Positions 1 to 8,943 of a DNA stretch of 64,000 bases are shown here, piece by piece. Source of the DNA: Candidatus Dadabacteria bacterium (GTDB taxonomy: Bacteria > Desulfobacterota_D > UBA1144 > Nemesobacterales > Nemesobacteraceae); NCBI GenBank assembly GCA_951812735.1, contig OX638332.1, positions 314,732-378,731 of the forward strand. Reading direction: 5' to 3'. The notes under the pieces were generated by a model, which saw nothing but the letters and a program-made list of their open reading frames with translations, made no database searches and was not told the origin of the DNA. Within the stretch, counting starts at the first letter, position 1; the number at the start of each line of letters is the position of its first letter. The position numbers and the translations under genes were made by a program.

Positions 1-788
1 TCCGGCCCCGAATTAAAAACCTCCGCGTTTATTTCCTTTCGAACTTCTTTCGGTTCTATGTGGAAAGTCTCAACGGGATAGAAAAAGCCCATTATCTGCT
101 GGTCATCGTAACCCATTGCCTTGAGAAGGACGGTGACGTGGAATTTTTTCTTTCTGTCTATCCGCACATGGAGCATATCCTTCAGATCATATTCAAAATC
201 AAGCCAGCGGCCATTTTGGGGAACGATTCTCGCTATAAATGATCCTTCCTTGCCCGACAACTGGCTCTTGGTTTTATCCCGATCAAAAAACACCCCGGGA
301 GATCTGTGGAGCTGGTTCACTATGACTCTTTCGGTTCCGTTTACTATGAAAGAACCGCTGGGGGTCATGAGCTGTACTTCGCCGAAGTATATCTCCTGCT
401 CCTTGATGTCGCGGAACTGCCTCTCGGTATCCTTTTGTCCCTTTTCACCCTCGGGAATGTCCCATATTATAAGACGGAAGGTTACGTAAAGCGGAGCGGT
501 GTAGGTATAGCCCTTCAGCCTGCATTCGGCAAAGTCATATTTAGGTTCGTCCAGCCGGTATTGGAGATACTCTAAAGAAGCCTTGCCATTATAATCCTCA
601 AGAGGAAAAACGGCCTTGAAGGCCCCGTGAAGGCCGGTGTCCGAACGTTTATCCGGAGGAACATCGGCCTGTAAAAAATCTTCGTAAGATTTTATCTGTA
701 CATCAAGCAGGTGGGGAATATCCAAAACCTGGGGGATCTTCGAAAAATCTTTCCTTAACTCCTGAGACTCTATATTCTCTATGCTCAA
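1..788 (-). CDS. rpoB: RNA polymerase beta subunit, N-terminal part (cut by window edge)
   Basis: About 262 N-terminal residues of the beta subunit of DNA-directed RNA polymerase; the gene continues beyond base 1. The translated part starts LSIENIESQELRKDFSKIP and contains the family blocks around IPHLLDVQIKSYEDFLQ, VNGTERVIVNQLHRSPG and FFDRDKTKSQLSGK, typical of the beta-subunit protrusion and lobe. No ATG is available: the only in-frame start after the upstream stop is a TTG at 788, preceded by a GAGGGGG Shine-Dalgarno stretch. It follows rplL by 53 bases, the usual rplJL-rpoBC order, so it is probably co-transcribed. Identity is certain; the TTG start is inferred from lack of alternatives. 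Confidence 0.95.
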   Translation of the reverse strand, partial: MSIENIESQELRKDFSKIPQVLDIPHLLDVQIKSYEDFLQADVPPDKRSDTGLHGAFKAVFPLEDYNGKASLEYLQYRLDEPKYDFAECRLKGYTYTAPLYVTFRLIIWDIPEGEKGQKDTERQFRDIKEQEIYFGEVQLMTPSGSFIVNGTERVIVNQLHRSPGVFFDRDKTKSQLSGKEGSFIARIVPQNGRWLDFEYDLKDMLHVRIDRKKKFHVTVLLKAMGYDDQQIMGFFYPVETFHIEPKEVRKEINAEVFNSGP

Positions 789-841
789 CGCGTACCCCCT
801 CGTTTTTTAATTTAAGTGAAAATAACCGGAAAAAATTATTG

Positions 842-1225
842 TCAGTTAACTTCAACTGTCGCCCCAGCGTCTTCAAGCTTTTTCTTGATCTCTTCGGCCT
901 CATCTTTGCTCACTCCCTCTTTTACAGGCTTGGGCACTCCCTCTACAAGTTCCTTGGATTCTTTGAGTCCAAGACCTGCAATCTCCCTTACCGCCTTTAT
1001 AACCTGTATTTTCTTGTCTCCGAAAGAGCTGAGAATTACATTAAACTCAGTTTTCTCTTCGGCCGCAGGAGCGGCTTCGGCACCGGCAACAGCGGCAACA
1101 GCAACCTGAGGCGCGGCAGCCTGAACACCGAACTTGTCTTTTATCTCTTCTATCAGTTCGGATATCTCAAGCATGCTGGCTTGTTCAAGATAGGTGACAA
1201 CGTCTGTTCTGCTAATATCGGGCAT
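842..1225 (-). CDS. rplL: 50S ribosomal protein L7/L12
   Basis: 127 residues, the normal length for L7/L12. The N-terminal dimerisation helix region is followed by a flexible Ala/Val-rich hinge (about residues 38-55) and the conserved C-terminal domain, with [20 protein letters not shown] and [23 protein letters not shown] segments that bind translation factors. Several copies sit on L10 to form the ribosomal stalk that recruits EF-Tu, EF-G and IF2. It lies directly after rplJ and before rpoB in the conserved beta operon. Confidence 0.98.
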   Translation of the reverse strand: MPDISRTDVVTYLEQASMLEISELIEEIKDKFGVQAAAPQVAVAAVAGAEAAPAAEEKTEFNVILSSFGDKKIQVIKAVREIAGLGLKESKELVEGVPKPVKEGVSKDEAEEIKKKLEDAGATVEVN

Positions 1226-1263
1226 CTGTTTTATTCCTCCTTGGTAAACAGTTCTACAACTTT

Positions 1264-1785
1264 TTAGTCAGTCTTTTTTTCTTTTAAACCTTCAAGCACA
1301 TTGACAATATTTGAGCGCGCCTGTTCCAAGACTCCCACGAGGTTACCCATCGGAGCACTAAGCAGGCCCGCAAACTCGGATATAAGTTCCTGTCTTGACG
1401 GAAGCTTCGCTATCCGCTCTATTCTGGATACGTCAACTACTTCTCCTTCGAATATCCCGCCCTTTATCCTGATTTCCGGGAAATCCTTGCCGTAATCAAT
1501 AAAAACTTTCGCCGCCGCGGAAGACTCACCGTCACAAATAGCGACTGCGGTTGGACCTGAGAAAAGATCCTTCATTTTCTCTATGTCCGTCCCGAGCGAA
1601 GCTTTTTCCAAAAGAGTGTTCTTCACAACCCTAAGTTCCGTGTTGGTCTGCCTGAGTTTTCTTCTCAGGGCATCTATCTCCTTTACTTTAAGTCCTTGAT
1701 ATTCAACAACGAACACCGAGGGTGTGGAATGAAATCTGGATGACAAGTCGTCAATTATTTTCTGCTTTTCGGTTTTGCTGAGCAT
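1264..1785 (-). CDS. rplJ: 50S ribosomal protein L10
   Basis: 173 residues. L10 anchors the L7/L12 dimers to 23S rRNA at the base of the stalk. The N-terminal rRNA-binding domain carries the family segment [20 protein letters not shown] and [10 protein letters not shown]; the C-terminal helix (last about 35 residues) is the L7/L12 docking helix. The gap to rplA upstream is only 36 bases, so there is no room for the long L10-responsive leader known from E. coli; control of the pair may act further upstream. An AGAAGAG ribosome-binding site precedes the ATG. Confidence 0.97.
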   Translation of the reverse strand: MLSKTEKQKIIDDLSSRFHSTPSVFVVEYQGLKVKEIDALRRKLRQTNTELRVVKNTLLEKASLGTDIEKMKDLFSGPTAVAICDGESSAAAKVFIDYGKDFPEIRIKGGIFEGEVVDVSRIERIAKLPSRQELISEFAGLLSAPMGNLVGVLEQARSNIVNVLEGLKEKKTD

Positions 1786-1821
1786 AGTTTTTCTCTTCTC
1801 GTATCTAGTTTCGCGTTATGT

Positions 1822-2547
1822 TCACGCTGCGATTCCCATATTCTTAAGCTCGTTTCTAATATCCGGCACACTCACCCCGATACCGGGACCCATTGTTGCC
1901 GACACCGAAATCTTCCTCAGAAAAACACCCTTGGAAGCGGTTGGCTTCTCTTTGATCAGAAAGCTCATAAAAGCGAGGAAGTTTTCTTTCAGGTTCTCTT
2001 TTCCGAAAGAAACTTTTCCAACAGGAGCATGTATAACTCCACTCTTGTCATTTCTGATCTCAACGCGACCGGCCTTTGATTCTTTTACGACGTTAGCAAC
2101 ATCCGAAGTCACCGTACCTACCTTGGGACTCGGCATCAGTCCTCTCGGTCCCAGAACTTTCCCAAGTCTGCCAACTTTAGCCATCACGTCGGGAGTGGCT
2201 ATGGCCACGTCGAAATCAAGCCAGTTCTCCTTAGAAATCTTCTCCACCATATCGTCAAGACCTACGTAATCGGCCCCGGCATCTTTTGCCTCAGCTGCCT
2301 TGTCATCCACCGCAAACACAAGAACCGTTATTTTTTTCCCGAGACCGTGAGGCAGCACGATGGCGGAACGGATCTGCTGGTTCGCGTGCCTGGGGTCTAT
2401 GCCGAGATTTACGGCTACATCCACCGTTTCGTCAAATTTCGCGTAGTGAGCCTGCGACACAAGCTCCATGGCTTCATCAACCGTATACTCTTTGTAGGCA
2501 TCTACCTTAGCGCTTACGTCAATATATTTTTTTCCTCTGGTGGTCAT
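1822..2547 (-). CDS. rplA: 50S ribosomal protein L1
   Basis: 241 residues from the ATG chosen here. L1 binds 23S rRNA at the mobile stalk near the E site and commonly represses its own operon. The protein begins [17 protein letters not shown] and contains the L1 signature region with [24 protein letters not shown] five codons upstream is possible, but the ATG at 2547 has a GGAGAG site 7 bases upstream that the TTG start would bury inside the coding region. It follows rplK by 18 bases. Confidence 0.97.
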   Translation of the reverse strand: MTTRGKKYIDVSAKVDAYKEYTVDEAMELVSQAHYAKFDETVDVAVNLGIDPRHANQQIRSAIVLPHGLGKKITVLVFAVDDKAAEAKDAGADYVGLDDMVEKISKENWLDFDVAIATPDVMAKVGRLGKVLGPRGLMPSPKVGTVTSDVANVVKESKAGRVEIRNDKSGVIHAPVGKVSFGKENLKENFLAFMSFLIKEKPTASKGVFLRKISVSATMGPGIGVSVPDIRNELKNMGIAA

Positions 2548-2565
2548 GAAGTTTCTCTCCAAACT

Positions 2566-2985
2566 TTATCCTTCTATATCAATTCCCATGCTTCTCGCAG
2601 TACCGCGCACAACCATCAGGGCCGCATCAATTTCATCGGTATTGAGGTCTTCAAGCTTTCTTTGCGCTATTTCCCTTGCCTGTTCTTCCGTGATCTTGCC
2701 GGCTTTGGTCCTCGGAGTGGTTCCTGAGCCTTTCTCCACGCCCGCGGCTTTTTTCAGCAGGTAAGAAGTAGGGGGCGTTTTTATTTGAAGATCGAAAGAC
2801 CTGTCCGCATAAACGGTTACCGTAACCGGAAGAAGCCCTTCGGAAGAAGATGTCTGGGCATTAAAGGCCTTGCAGAATTCCATTATGTTCACGCCTCTTT
2901 GTCCGAGCGCAGGACCCACCGGAGGCGAAGGAGATGCCTTTCCAGCTTCGATCAGCAACTTTATGTAACCGCTTATTTTCTTCAT
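2566..2985 (-). CDS. rplK: 50S ribosomal protein L11
   Basis: 139 residues, full length for L11, which forms the GTPase-associated centre with 23S rRNA and is needed for RelA-type stringent activation. The N-terminal domain has the conserved proline-rich [19 protein letters not shown], the thiostrepton-region motif; the C-terminal RNA-binding domain contains [17 protein letters not shown]. The start codon abuts the nusG stop with no spacer, indicating tight coupling with nusG. Confidence 0.98.
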   Translation of the reverse strand: MKKISGYIKLLIEAGKASPSPPVGPALGQRGVNIMEFCKAFNAQTSSSEGLLPVTVTVYADRSFDLQIKTPPTSYLLKKAAGVEKGSGTTPRTKAGKITEEQAREIAQRKLEDLNTDEIDAALMVVRGTARSMGIDIEG

Positions 2986-3546
2986 CTAGATTTTCTCCAC
3001 CTGATTAAAATCAAGTTCTATAGGTGTGGTTCTGCCAAAGATGCTGACCAACACCTGTACCCTGGCTTTTTCGGGTTTTACGTCTTCTATAATTCCGGAG
3101 AAATTGGCAAAAGGCCCTTCTATAACTCTTACGGCTTCTCCTTTCTCAAAAGCGACACTCGGCTTGGGTTTAAGCGTGCCCTCTTTCGCCCTCGTCTTTA
3201 TCTCGTTAACTTTTTCCTCGCCAACTTCGGGTATGGAATCAAGGTTTATCTTTCCATCAACCGGGCGGCCTCCCACGAAACTTATGACTTTTGGTATTTC
3301 CCTTACAAAATCCAGAGTTTCCTTGTTAAGGTCCATTTTAATCATGATATAGCCGGGAAAGAATTTTCTGACAGAAGTTCTCTTCCTTCCACCTTTCTGA
3401 GTTTCAACTACGGTCTCCGTAGGAATAAAAACTTCGTCAATAGCGAGGTTCTGATTGTTCCTGCTCTCCATCCCGTTTTCTATCTGGATTTTAACCCTCT
3501 CTTCAAAACCGGTATTGACGTGTACTATGTACCACTTGCTCTGCAT
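2986..3546 (-). CDS. nusG: Transcription termination/antitermination factor NusG
   Basis: 186 residues. NusG binds RNA polymerase through its N-terminal NGN domain (starting KWYIVHVNTGFEERVKIQIE) and contacts Rho or ribosomal S10 through the C-terminal KOW domain (about residues 130-186, with GEAVRVIEGPFANFSGIIED). Length and domain order are standard, without the extra inserted domain seen in some lineages. It sits between secE and rplK as in most bacteria. Confidence 0.97.
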   Translation of the reverse strand: MQSKWYIVHVNTGFEERVKIQIENGMESRNNQNLAIDEVFIPTETVVETQKGGRKRTSVRKFFPGYIMIKMDLNKETLDFVREIPKVISFVGGRPVDGKINLDSIPEVGEEKVNEIKTRAKEGTLKPKPSVAFEKGEAVRVIEGPFANFSGIIEDVKPEKARVQVLVSIFGRTTPIELDFNQVEKI

Positions 3547-3572
3547 CCGAAAAGTGCTCCCTGATTCGCTCT

Positions 3573-3776
3573 TTAACTCAGTATAAGACCAAACAGAAAA
3601 GAGAACACGTAATCAGCCAGCATAAAAAAGAGTGCAAAAAACGCGGTAATAATAACTACCACGAAGGTCGACTTAACCGTATCTTTACGCTCGGGCCAGG
3701 TTATTCTCTTCATTTCTGTAGCAACGCCGCTGAGATACCTGGTCGTATCTTCTTTGATTCTGTCAAATTTTTCCAT
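3573..3776 (-). CDS. secE: Preprotein translocase subunit SecE
   Basis: 67 residues, a short single-span SecE. It has the conserved cytoplasmic amphipathic segment EMKRITWPERKDTVKST (about residues 21-37), followed by one membrane span (about 38-62). SecE clamps SecY in the SecYEG protein-conducting channel of the inner membrane. A longer reading starting at 3818 would run into the tRNA-Trp gene, so the ATG at 3776 (MEKFDRIKEDTT) is chosen. It lies between tRNA-Trp and nusG, the usual place. Confidence 0.95.
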   Translation of the reverse strand: MEKFDRIKEDTTRYLSGVATEMKRITWPERKDTVKSTFVVVIITAFFALFFMLADYVFSFLFGLILS

Positions 3777-3791
3777 GACTTGGCTTTTATG

Positions 3792-3864
3792 CAGGGCAGG
3801 AGGGTCTCGAACCCCCAACCTGCGGTTTTGGAGACCGCTGCTCTACCAATTGAGCTACTGCCCT
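3792..3864 (-). tRNA. tRNA-Trp (anticodon CCA)
   Basis: 73-nt cloverleaf: acceptor arms AGGGCAG and CTGCCCT pair fully, the D-arm is AGCTCAATTGGTAGAGC, the anticodon loop contains CCA, and the T-loop is GGTTCGAGACC-like. The 3' CCA is not encoded. It lies between tuf and secE, as in several other phyla, and is probably cut from the tuf-secE transcript. Confidence 0.97.
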
Positions 3865-3884
3865 GTAGAGTCCCCCATTACCCA

Positions 3885-5069
3885 TCACTCAACAATTTTG
3901 GTTACCACACCTGCTCCCACGGTTCTCCCGCCTTCTCTTATCGCAAAACGCAGCTGCTCTTCCATCGCCACTGGCGCTATCAATTCCACATCCATGCTCA
4001 CGTTGTCCCCAGGCATCACCATCTCTACCCCCTCCGGCAATACCACCGCCCCCGTCACATCCGTCGTCCTCAAGTAAAACTGCGGCCTGTATCCAGGGAA
4101 AAACGGCGTGTGCCTTCCCCCCTCCTCCTTCTTCAACACATATACCTCAGCCTTGAACTTCCTGTGTGGCTTTATGCTCCCAGGAGCACTCAACACCTGC
4201 CCCCTCTCCACCTCTTCCTTCCCTATCCCACGAAGCAGCACCCCAACATTGTCCCCAGCCTGCGCGTCATCCAGTATCTTCCTGAACATCTCCAAACTCG
4301 TGGCCACAGTCTTCGTCGTCTCCTTAAACCCCACTATCTCTATCTCCTTCCCCGCCACTATCCTTCCCCTCTCCACTCTCCCCGTTACCACCGTGCCTCG
4401 CCCTGATATCGTGAACACATCCTCTATCGCCATCAAAAACGGCTTGTCCATGTCCCTCTCAGGCTCCGGTATGTACCCGTCTATCTCGTTCATTAACTCT
4501 ACTACCTGCTCAGCTGCCCCCGCATCCCCCTCTATCGCCTTAAGCGCGCTTACCTTTACCACAGGTATGTCATCCCCAGGAAATCCGTACTCGCTCAGCA
4601 ACTCTCTTATCTCAAGCTCAACCAACTCCAATAACTCCTCGTCATCAAGCATGTCTATCTTGTTAAGCGCCACTACTATGTATGGCACTCCTACCTGCCT
4701 CGCCAGCAGTATGTGCTCCCGTGTCTGCGGCATCGGCCCGTCAGGCGCACTCACAACCAGCACCGCCCCGTCCATCTGAGCAGCCCCAGTTATCATGTTC
4801 TTCACATAGTCAGCGTGCCCAGGACAGTCCACGTGCGCGTAATGCCTCCCGTCTGTCTCATACTCCACGTGCGCTATGTTTATCGTTATCCCCCTCTCCC
4901 TCTCTTCAGGCGCCTTGTCTATGTTGTCAAACTCCACATACTCTGCCTGACCCCGCTTTGACAATATGTTCGTTATCGCCGCCGTTAACGTCGTCTTCCC
5001 ATGATCCACATGCCCTATCGTTCCTATGTTTAAATGCGGCTTGCCCCTCTCAAATTTTGCCTTAGACAT
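3885..5069 (-). CDS. tuf: Translation elongation factor EF-Tu
   Basis: 394 residues, the expected size. EF-Tu is the GTPase that brings aminoacyl-tRNA to the ribosome. Visible are the P-loop GHVDHGKTT, the switch/G3 region [12 protein letters not shown], the G4 motif NKIDML, and domains 2 and 3 ending in [10 protein letters not shown]. The start [17 protein letters not shown] at 5069 is preferred over an upstream in-frame start that would add 14 unrelated residues. Codon use is striking: I read about 27 ATA codons for isoleucine against a single ATT near the C-terminus, almost only AGG/AGA for arginine, and many NNG codons. The neighbouring ribosomal genes mix ATA, ATC and ATT. The last dozen or so codons look normal again. 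Confidence 0.98.
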   Translation of the reverse strand: MSKAKFERGKPHLNIGTIGHVDHGKTTLTAAITNILSKRGQAEYVEFDNIDKAPEERERGITINIAHVEYETDGRHYAHVDCPGHADYVKNMITGAAQMDGAVLVVSAPDGPMPQTREHILLARQVGVPYIVVALNKIDMLDDEELLELVELEIRELLSEYGFPGDDIPVVKVSALKAIEGDAGAAEQVVELMNEIDGYIPEPERDMDKPFLMAIEDVFTISGRGTVVTGRVERGRIVAGKEIEIVGFKETTKTVATSLEMFRKILDDAQAGDNVGVLLRGIGKEEVERGQVLSAPGSIKPHRKFKAEVYVLKKEEGGRHTPFFPGYRPQFYLRTTDVTGAVVLPEGVEMVMPGDNVSMDVELIAPVAMEEQLRFAIREGGRTVGAGVVTKIVE

Positions 5070-5120
5070 TACTTGCTGACCTCCGATCTTCTTTAATATT
5101 TTGGAAACCATTAAATATCA

Positions 5121-5193
5121 AGCCCACGAGCGGACTTGAACCGCCGACCTCGTCCTTACCAAGGACGTGCTCTACCGACTGAGCTACGTGGGC
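5121..5193 (-). tRNA. tRNA-Thr (anticodon GGT)
   Basis: 73-nt cloverleaf with acceptor GCCCACG/CGTGGGC, D-arm AGCTCAGTCGGTAGAGC, anticodon stem-loop CGTCC-TTGGTAA-GGACG giving anticodon GGT, and T-arm GGCGGTTCAAGTCCGC. Discriminator U, CCA not encoded. Last of four tRNAs immediately upstream of tuf. Confidence 0.96.
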
Positions 5194-5206
5194 GTCCCGA
5201 AAAACG

Positions 5207-5280
5207 AGCGGGAGACGGGGCTCGAACCCGCGACCCTCAGCTTGGAAGGCTGATGCTCTAGCCAACTGAGCTACTCCCGC
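5207..5280 (-). tRNA. tRNA-Gly (anticodon TCC)
   Basis: 74-nt cloverleaf with acceptor GCGGGAG/CTCCCGC, anticodon loop CTTCCAA (TCC) and T-arm GCGGGTTCGAGCCCCGT. Discriminator U, usual for glycine tRNAs; CCA not encoded. It is 13 bases from the tRNA-Thr that follows it, so both are processed from one transcript. Confidence 0.96.
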
Positions 5281-5290
5281 GCTAATTTTT

Positions 5291-5373
5291 TGGGGAGGGC
5301 AGGATTCGAACCTACGTAGGCTTTCGCCGGCAGATTTACAGTCTGCTGCTTTTGTCCACTCAGCCACCTCCCC
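5291..5373 (-). tRNA. tRNA-Tyr (anticodon GTA)
   Basis: 83-nt class II tRNA with a long variable arm. Acceptor GGGGAGG/CCTCCCC, anticodon loop CTGTAAA (GTA), T-arm GTAGG-TTCGAAT-CCTGC, discriminator A. CCA not encoded. Confidence 0.96.
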
Positions 5374-5393
5374 GATATATTCATCAAACGGAG

Positions 5394-5465
5394 AGCTGGC
5401 GAAGGGATTCGAACCCCCGACCGGCTGATTACAAATCAGCTGCTCTACCCCTGAGCTACGCCAGC
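5394..5465 (-). tRNA. tRNA-Thr (anticodon TGT)
   Basis: 72-nt cloverleaf with acceptor GCTGGCG/CGCCAGC, D-arm AGCTCAGGGGTAGAGC, anticodon stem-loop GCTGA-TTTGTAA-TCAGC (TGT), and T-arm GGGGGTTCGAATCCC. CCA not encoded. First gene of the Thr-Tyr-Gly-Thr-tuf transcript, the same order as thrU-tyrU-glyT-thrT-tufB of E. coli. Confidence 0.96.
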
Positions 5466-5547
5466 CTTTTATTTTTATGAATTCTGGATTCACTTGTCTG
5501 ACCAACATGAAATTGGGTAAAACAACCCTTTCTACAGTAAACGCTAT

Positions 5548-5575
5548 ATGATATGGCTATAAACGGAAATGTCAA
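5548..5575 (-). promoter_or_regulatory. Sigma-70-type promoter of the tRNA-tuf operon
   Basis: On the minus strand a perfect -35 TTGACA (5570-5575) is followed by a 16-base spacer and a -10 TATCAT (5548-5553). It lies about 83 bases upstream of the first tRNA-Thr and 50 bases from the convergently oriented end of the preceding fabZ operon, so it is the best candidate for driving tRNA-tuf-secE-nusG and the ribosomal genes. Confidence 0.75.
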
Positions 5576-5624
5576 TAATTTAACAAATGAAAAATAAGGT
5601 CGCGTAAAAAGACCGAACCAGAAA

Positions 5625-6065
5625 TCATACTAGGTAAGCGGAAATTTCCGCCCCTGCCACTTTTTTTCCGTCCACGGAAGCTTCTGCGGAAAAAAATATT
5701 ATCCTCGATCTTCTTCTAACGAGTTCCACCTCAAGAACTACCCTGTCACCTGGAACCACCGGCGCTCTGAACCGGCAACGGTCAAGGCTCATAAGATAGG
5801 CGTTTTCGAACCCTTCTTTTTTCAGTTCATCTCTAAAAGAATAATTGAAAAGCACTCCTCCCGCCTGAGCCAATGCCTCGGTAATTATCACTCCTGGAAC
5901 TATAGGGTTGCCGGGGAAATGTCCCCTGAAAAAAAATTCTTCGGGAGAAAACAGCTTTTCGGCAATGATCTTCTTGCCTTTTTCAATTTCCAAAACAGAG
6001 TCTACGAACAGAAAAGGTTCTCTGTGAGGAATAAGTTCCTTTACTTCCTCCACTCTTAACTTCAT
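5625..6065 (-). CDS. fabZ: 3-hydroxyacyl-[ACP] dehydratase FabZ
   Basis: 146-residue single hotdog-fold protein. FabZ removes water from 3-hydroxyacyl-ACP in type II fatty acid synthesis and influences the supply of hydroxyacyl-ACP for lipid A. The N-terminal LIPHREPFLFVDSV and the catalytic histidine in FRGHFPGNPIVPGV and acidic residue in ITEALAQAGG are present. It starts one base after the skp stop. In many Gram-negatives lpxD lies between skp and fabZ and lpxA follows; neither is here, and the next gene downstream is the separate tRNA operon. Confidence 0.95.
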   Translation of the reverse strand: MKLRVEEVKELIPHREPFLFVDSVLEIEKGKKIIAEKLFSPEEFFFRGHFPGNPIVPGVIITEALAQAGGVLFNYSFRDELKKEGFENAYLMSLDRCRFRAPVVPGDRVVLEVELVRRRSRIIFFSAEASVDGKKVAGAEISAYLV

Positions 6066-6581
6066 TTATCTGGAAGAGTCGTAAGCCGATATGACTTTCT
6101 GCGTTATGTCTGTAGACGAACTGCCGTAGAGAATACCTGCTTCGGTTTTTTCAACAATGATATCAAAGCCTTCCTGTTGGCCAAGCTTGTTAACTATGAT
6201 TTCTATATCCTTAAGAACGTTCTGGGTCAGCTCAAGGTCCTTTCTCTGAAGTTCAACCCGGATATCCTCTCTTGTTCTGTCGAGATCCTTCTGTTTCTTT
6301 TCTATGGTCTCTGCCAGTTTTCGCCTTTTGCTCTCACTCATCACCGCTCCGTTCTGAATAATATCCTGCCTCATATCTTCAAGGGCTTTTCTTTTCTGCT
6401 CTATTATAGCCCTTTTGGCGTCAACTTCTTTCTGGAACGAAGCATTGGCTGCTTTCCCGGCTTTCGAATCCCTGATAACCAATTTGATATCTATGTAAGC
6501 TATCTTCTGCTGAGCGTAAGCAGAGAAAGAAAATGTAAACAAAATGAAAAATCCCGTAGCAAACAATAAACATCTTTTCAT
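6066..6581 (-). CDS. skp: OmpH/Skp-family periplasmic chaperone
   Basis: 171 residues with a signal peptide (cleavage probably after AYA around residue 23) and a mature protein that starts QKIAYIDIKLVIRDSKAG. The middle is highly charged and predicted to form the long coiled-coil tentacles of Skp trimers (residues about 45-130). Skp holds unfolded outer-membrane proteins on their way to BamA, and the gene directly follows bamA, as in most Gram-negative genomes. Confidence 0.92.
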   Translation of the reverse strand: MKRCLLFATGFFILFTFSFSAYAQQKIAYIDIKLVIRDSKAGKAANASFQKEVDAKRAIIEQKRKALEDMRQDIIQNGAVMSESKRRKLAETIEKKQKDLDRTREDIRVELQRKDLELTQNVLKDIEIIVNKLGQQEGFDIIVEKTEAGILYGSSSTDITQKVISAYDSSR

Positions 6582-6618
6582 TTAATCCAATGCCTCCTTG
6601 AAGAAATAAATTGCCTGA

Positions 6619-8943
6619 TTAGAACAAATTGCCAACTGTAAACTGTACTTCATACTTCTCCTCATCTGGGAGCCTTTCACCTATCGGGAACCCGATATCA
6701 AGCTTCATTGGCCCCAGAGGAGATATCCACCTGAGACCGAAACCGGCATCCTTTTTGAGGTTCGAAGGATTAAGGTTGAATTCATCATTATCAAAAGAGT
6801 TGCCTATATCAAAAAAAGCGACGGCCTTGAGCCCGACAGTTTTGCTTAAAGGAACAACAAAGTCAAGGGATGCCAGGATCTGCTGAACGCCTCCGATTAT
6901 AACGTAGCCCCCAGTGTCAGTAGGTCTTCTGGGGCCCACCCTCCTGTAGCGGAAACCTCTCAGGGTGTTCGGACCGCCGAGAAAAAACCTCTCCTCCACG
7001 ACAAGATCATCGCCAGCGTCTATAAGATGCAAGAGCCCATAATTCGCCTTTGCGGCGAAATACGTGCTTTTCCAGAACGGAATCCACGACTTGGCCGTGG
7101 CGTTGTACTTTATGAAGTCAGTGTTGCCTGCGAAGAGTCCCGCCCATTCAACCGAGGTGCTCAGAAGAAAACCCTTGGTGGGATCAAGATAATTGTTTCT
7201 TTTATCCCAAGACAGTCCTACTCCGGTCGAAACTATAGTTCTCTTCCTGTCAGAGATGACGAGCTGGGCATCCCCCCGGACATTGTGAACGTTCTGTCTT
7301 GAGAATTCCTGGAAGACTCGTACCTGGAAATATCTTTTTATTCTCCTTCCCACTCCTACGGAAATACCCTGGGCCGCCCTCTCAAAATCCCTGTAATCCC
7401 TGTCCTGGGCGTACATGCTTACATCCAGAAGCCAGTTCGTACCGAAGAGATAAGGGTCTCGGTAGTTAAGACTCAGGACCTTGGTTACGCCCCCGATCTG
7501 AGCGTCAAGAGAAAGAGTCTTTCCGTACCCGAAAAGATTGGACTCCTGTATCTGGCCTGCAAAAAGAAAGTTCTCAACGGAGCTTACTCCTCCGCCTAAG
7601 CTGAAAAATCCGGTAGGACGTTCCTCAACTTTTATGTCGACATCCAGAAGATCTTCCGTCCCTTCAACCCTGTGGGTCACCACCTCAGTGTTGTCCTCAA
7701 AGTAACCGAGGCGGGTTACCTCGTAGCGGGCAGCCCTAAGCTTTGAAACGCTGTATAGGCTCTGCTCCTGGAGTGAAAGCTCTCTCCTTATAACGTGGTC
7801 TCTCGTTCTGGAGTTGTCCAGAATATCTATATTTCTTATGTATACCTCTTTGCCTTTCTCGATTGAGTAATCAATGCTTACAAGGTTATCCTTCTTATCA
7901 AGCCGCACATCAGGAGTCACGTTCGCAAACGCGTATCCCTTGTCCCCGTAGAAATCGGTGATTTTCCCAATATCAGCCTGAAGGACAAAACTGCTGAAAA
8001 TAGAGTCCGGTAAAAGTCCGAGTTCCGGGCGGATTTCATCCTGATCCTCCGTCAGCTCCCCGGAGAAAGTTATCTTGGATACTTTGTATTGATCTCCCTC
8101 CTCTATTGAGAAACTCACCACGTAGCCGTCTTTTTCTTCATCATAGCGAATACCGGGTTCAGAAACCCCTATGTCAAGATATCCTTTATCGATGTAAACG
8201 GCCTTTATCCTGTCGGAATCCCTTTTTATCTCTTCGATCTTGAAGAGCCCCCTCTTCGTTATAAAAGAGAAGAGATATTTGGGCTTTGAATACAGATTCT
8301 TTTTGATCGTCTTTGTTTCGACCTTGGCGTTTCCGGTAAGCTCGACTTTCTTTATGTACTTTTTCTCTCCCTCGTCGATTCTGTAGACAACATCTACGAC
8401 ACCATCTCCCCTGGGTTCAATTTCATATTCAACTTCGGTTCCGACCATACCTTTTTCAGAAGCAAGAGCGAGTATTATTTCCCTGCCTTCCGTTATTTTT
8501 CTCAGGCTTACTATGCGTCCTTCTCTAAACGCCATGGCCTCTTTTATGTCATCTTCTTTTAACTTGTCGTTTCCGGAAAGCTTAAGATCGGCGAGTACCG
8601 GGTTTTCCTCAATAATAAATTTAACCCTCACACCACCTTCAATTTGCTTTACGTCAACCAGAACCTGCTGAAAGAAGTCGAGTTCGTATATTCTTTTGAG
8701 GTCCTCTTTGACGGTCTGTGGGGAGTAGTCATCGCCTTGCTTGGTCTCTATGTTGAGACCTATAAGAGAGGTCTCGGTTCTGCGGTTGCCCGAGATCACT
8801 ACCTCGGCGACCTTGCCTTCGAAGGATTGAGGTTTCTCAGACTCCGCCTCGGCGGGACGGTCCTGAGCCATGGAACCTGCGGTTGATAAAGTCGCAACAG
8901 CAAGAAAAACTACCAAGTAAAACACAAGATTCTTAATTCGCAT
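6619..8943 (-). CDS. bamA: Outer membrane protein assembly factor BamA
   Basis: 774 residues. An N-terminal signal peptide (through about residue 26) is followed by five POTRA domains (about 40-430, starting VAEVVISGNRRTETSLI) and a C-terminal Omp85 beta-barrel ending in FTVGNLF with a terminal aromatic residue, as expected for BAM substrates. The barrel has the conserved FFLGGPNTLRGFRYRRVGPR loop with the (V/I)RG(F/Y) motif. BamA is the catalytic core of outer-membrane protein insertion. The ATG at 8943 is chosen over a TTG two codons upstream; it has a GGAATGG site and overlaps the lolD end by 11 bases. Confidence 0.96.
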   Translation of the reverse strand: MRIKNLVFYLVVFLAVATLSTAGSMAQDRPAEAESEKPQSFEGKVAEVVISGNRRTETSLIGLNIETKQGDDYSPQTVKEDLKRIYELDFFQQVLVDVKQIEGGVRVKFIIEENPVLADLKLSGNDKLKEDDIKEAMAFREGRIVSLRKITEGREIILALASEKGMVGTEVEYEIEPRGDGVVDVVYRIDEGEKKYIKKVELTGNAKVETKTIKKNLYSKPKYLFSFITKRGLFKIEEIKRDSDRIKAVYIDKGYLDIGVSEPGIRYDEEKDGYVVSFSIEEGDQYKVSKITFSGELTEDQDEIRPELGLLPDSIFSSFVLQADIGKITDFYGDKGYAFANVTPDVRLDKKDNLVSIDYSIEKGKEVYIRNIDILDNSRTRDHVIRRELSLQEQSLYSVSKLRAARYEVTRLGYFEDNTEVVTHRVEGTEDLLDVDIKVEERPTGFFSLGGGVSSVENFLFAGQIQESNLFGYGKTLSLDAQIGGVTKVLSLNYRDPYLFGTNWLLDVSMYAQDRDYRDFERAAQGISVGVGRRIKRYFQVRVFQEFSRQNVHNVRGDAQLVISDRKRTIVSTGVGLSWDKRNNYLDPTKGFLLSTSVEWAGLFAGNTDFIKYNATAKSWIPFWKSTYFAAKANYGLLHLIDAGDDLVVEERFFLGGPNTLRGFRYRRVGPRRPTDTGGYVIIGGVQQILASLDFVVPLSKTVGLKAVAFFDIGNSFDNDEFNLNPSNLKKDAGFGLRWISPLGPMKLDIGFPIGERLPDEEKYEVQFTVGNLF

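Noticed and set aside
5062..5508. Open 148-codon frame on the minus strand across the tRNA cluster
   Set aside because: It covers four tRNA genes with good cloverleaves and has no family resemblance; tRNA clusters often give such spurious open frames.
5581..5624. Possible terminator after fabZ
   Set aside because: Only a 4-bp GGTC/GACC stem with a large loop before a short T-run; too weak.
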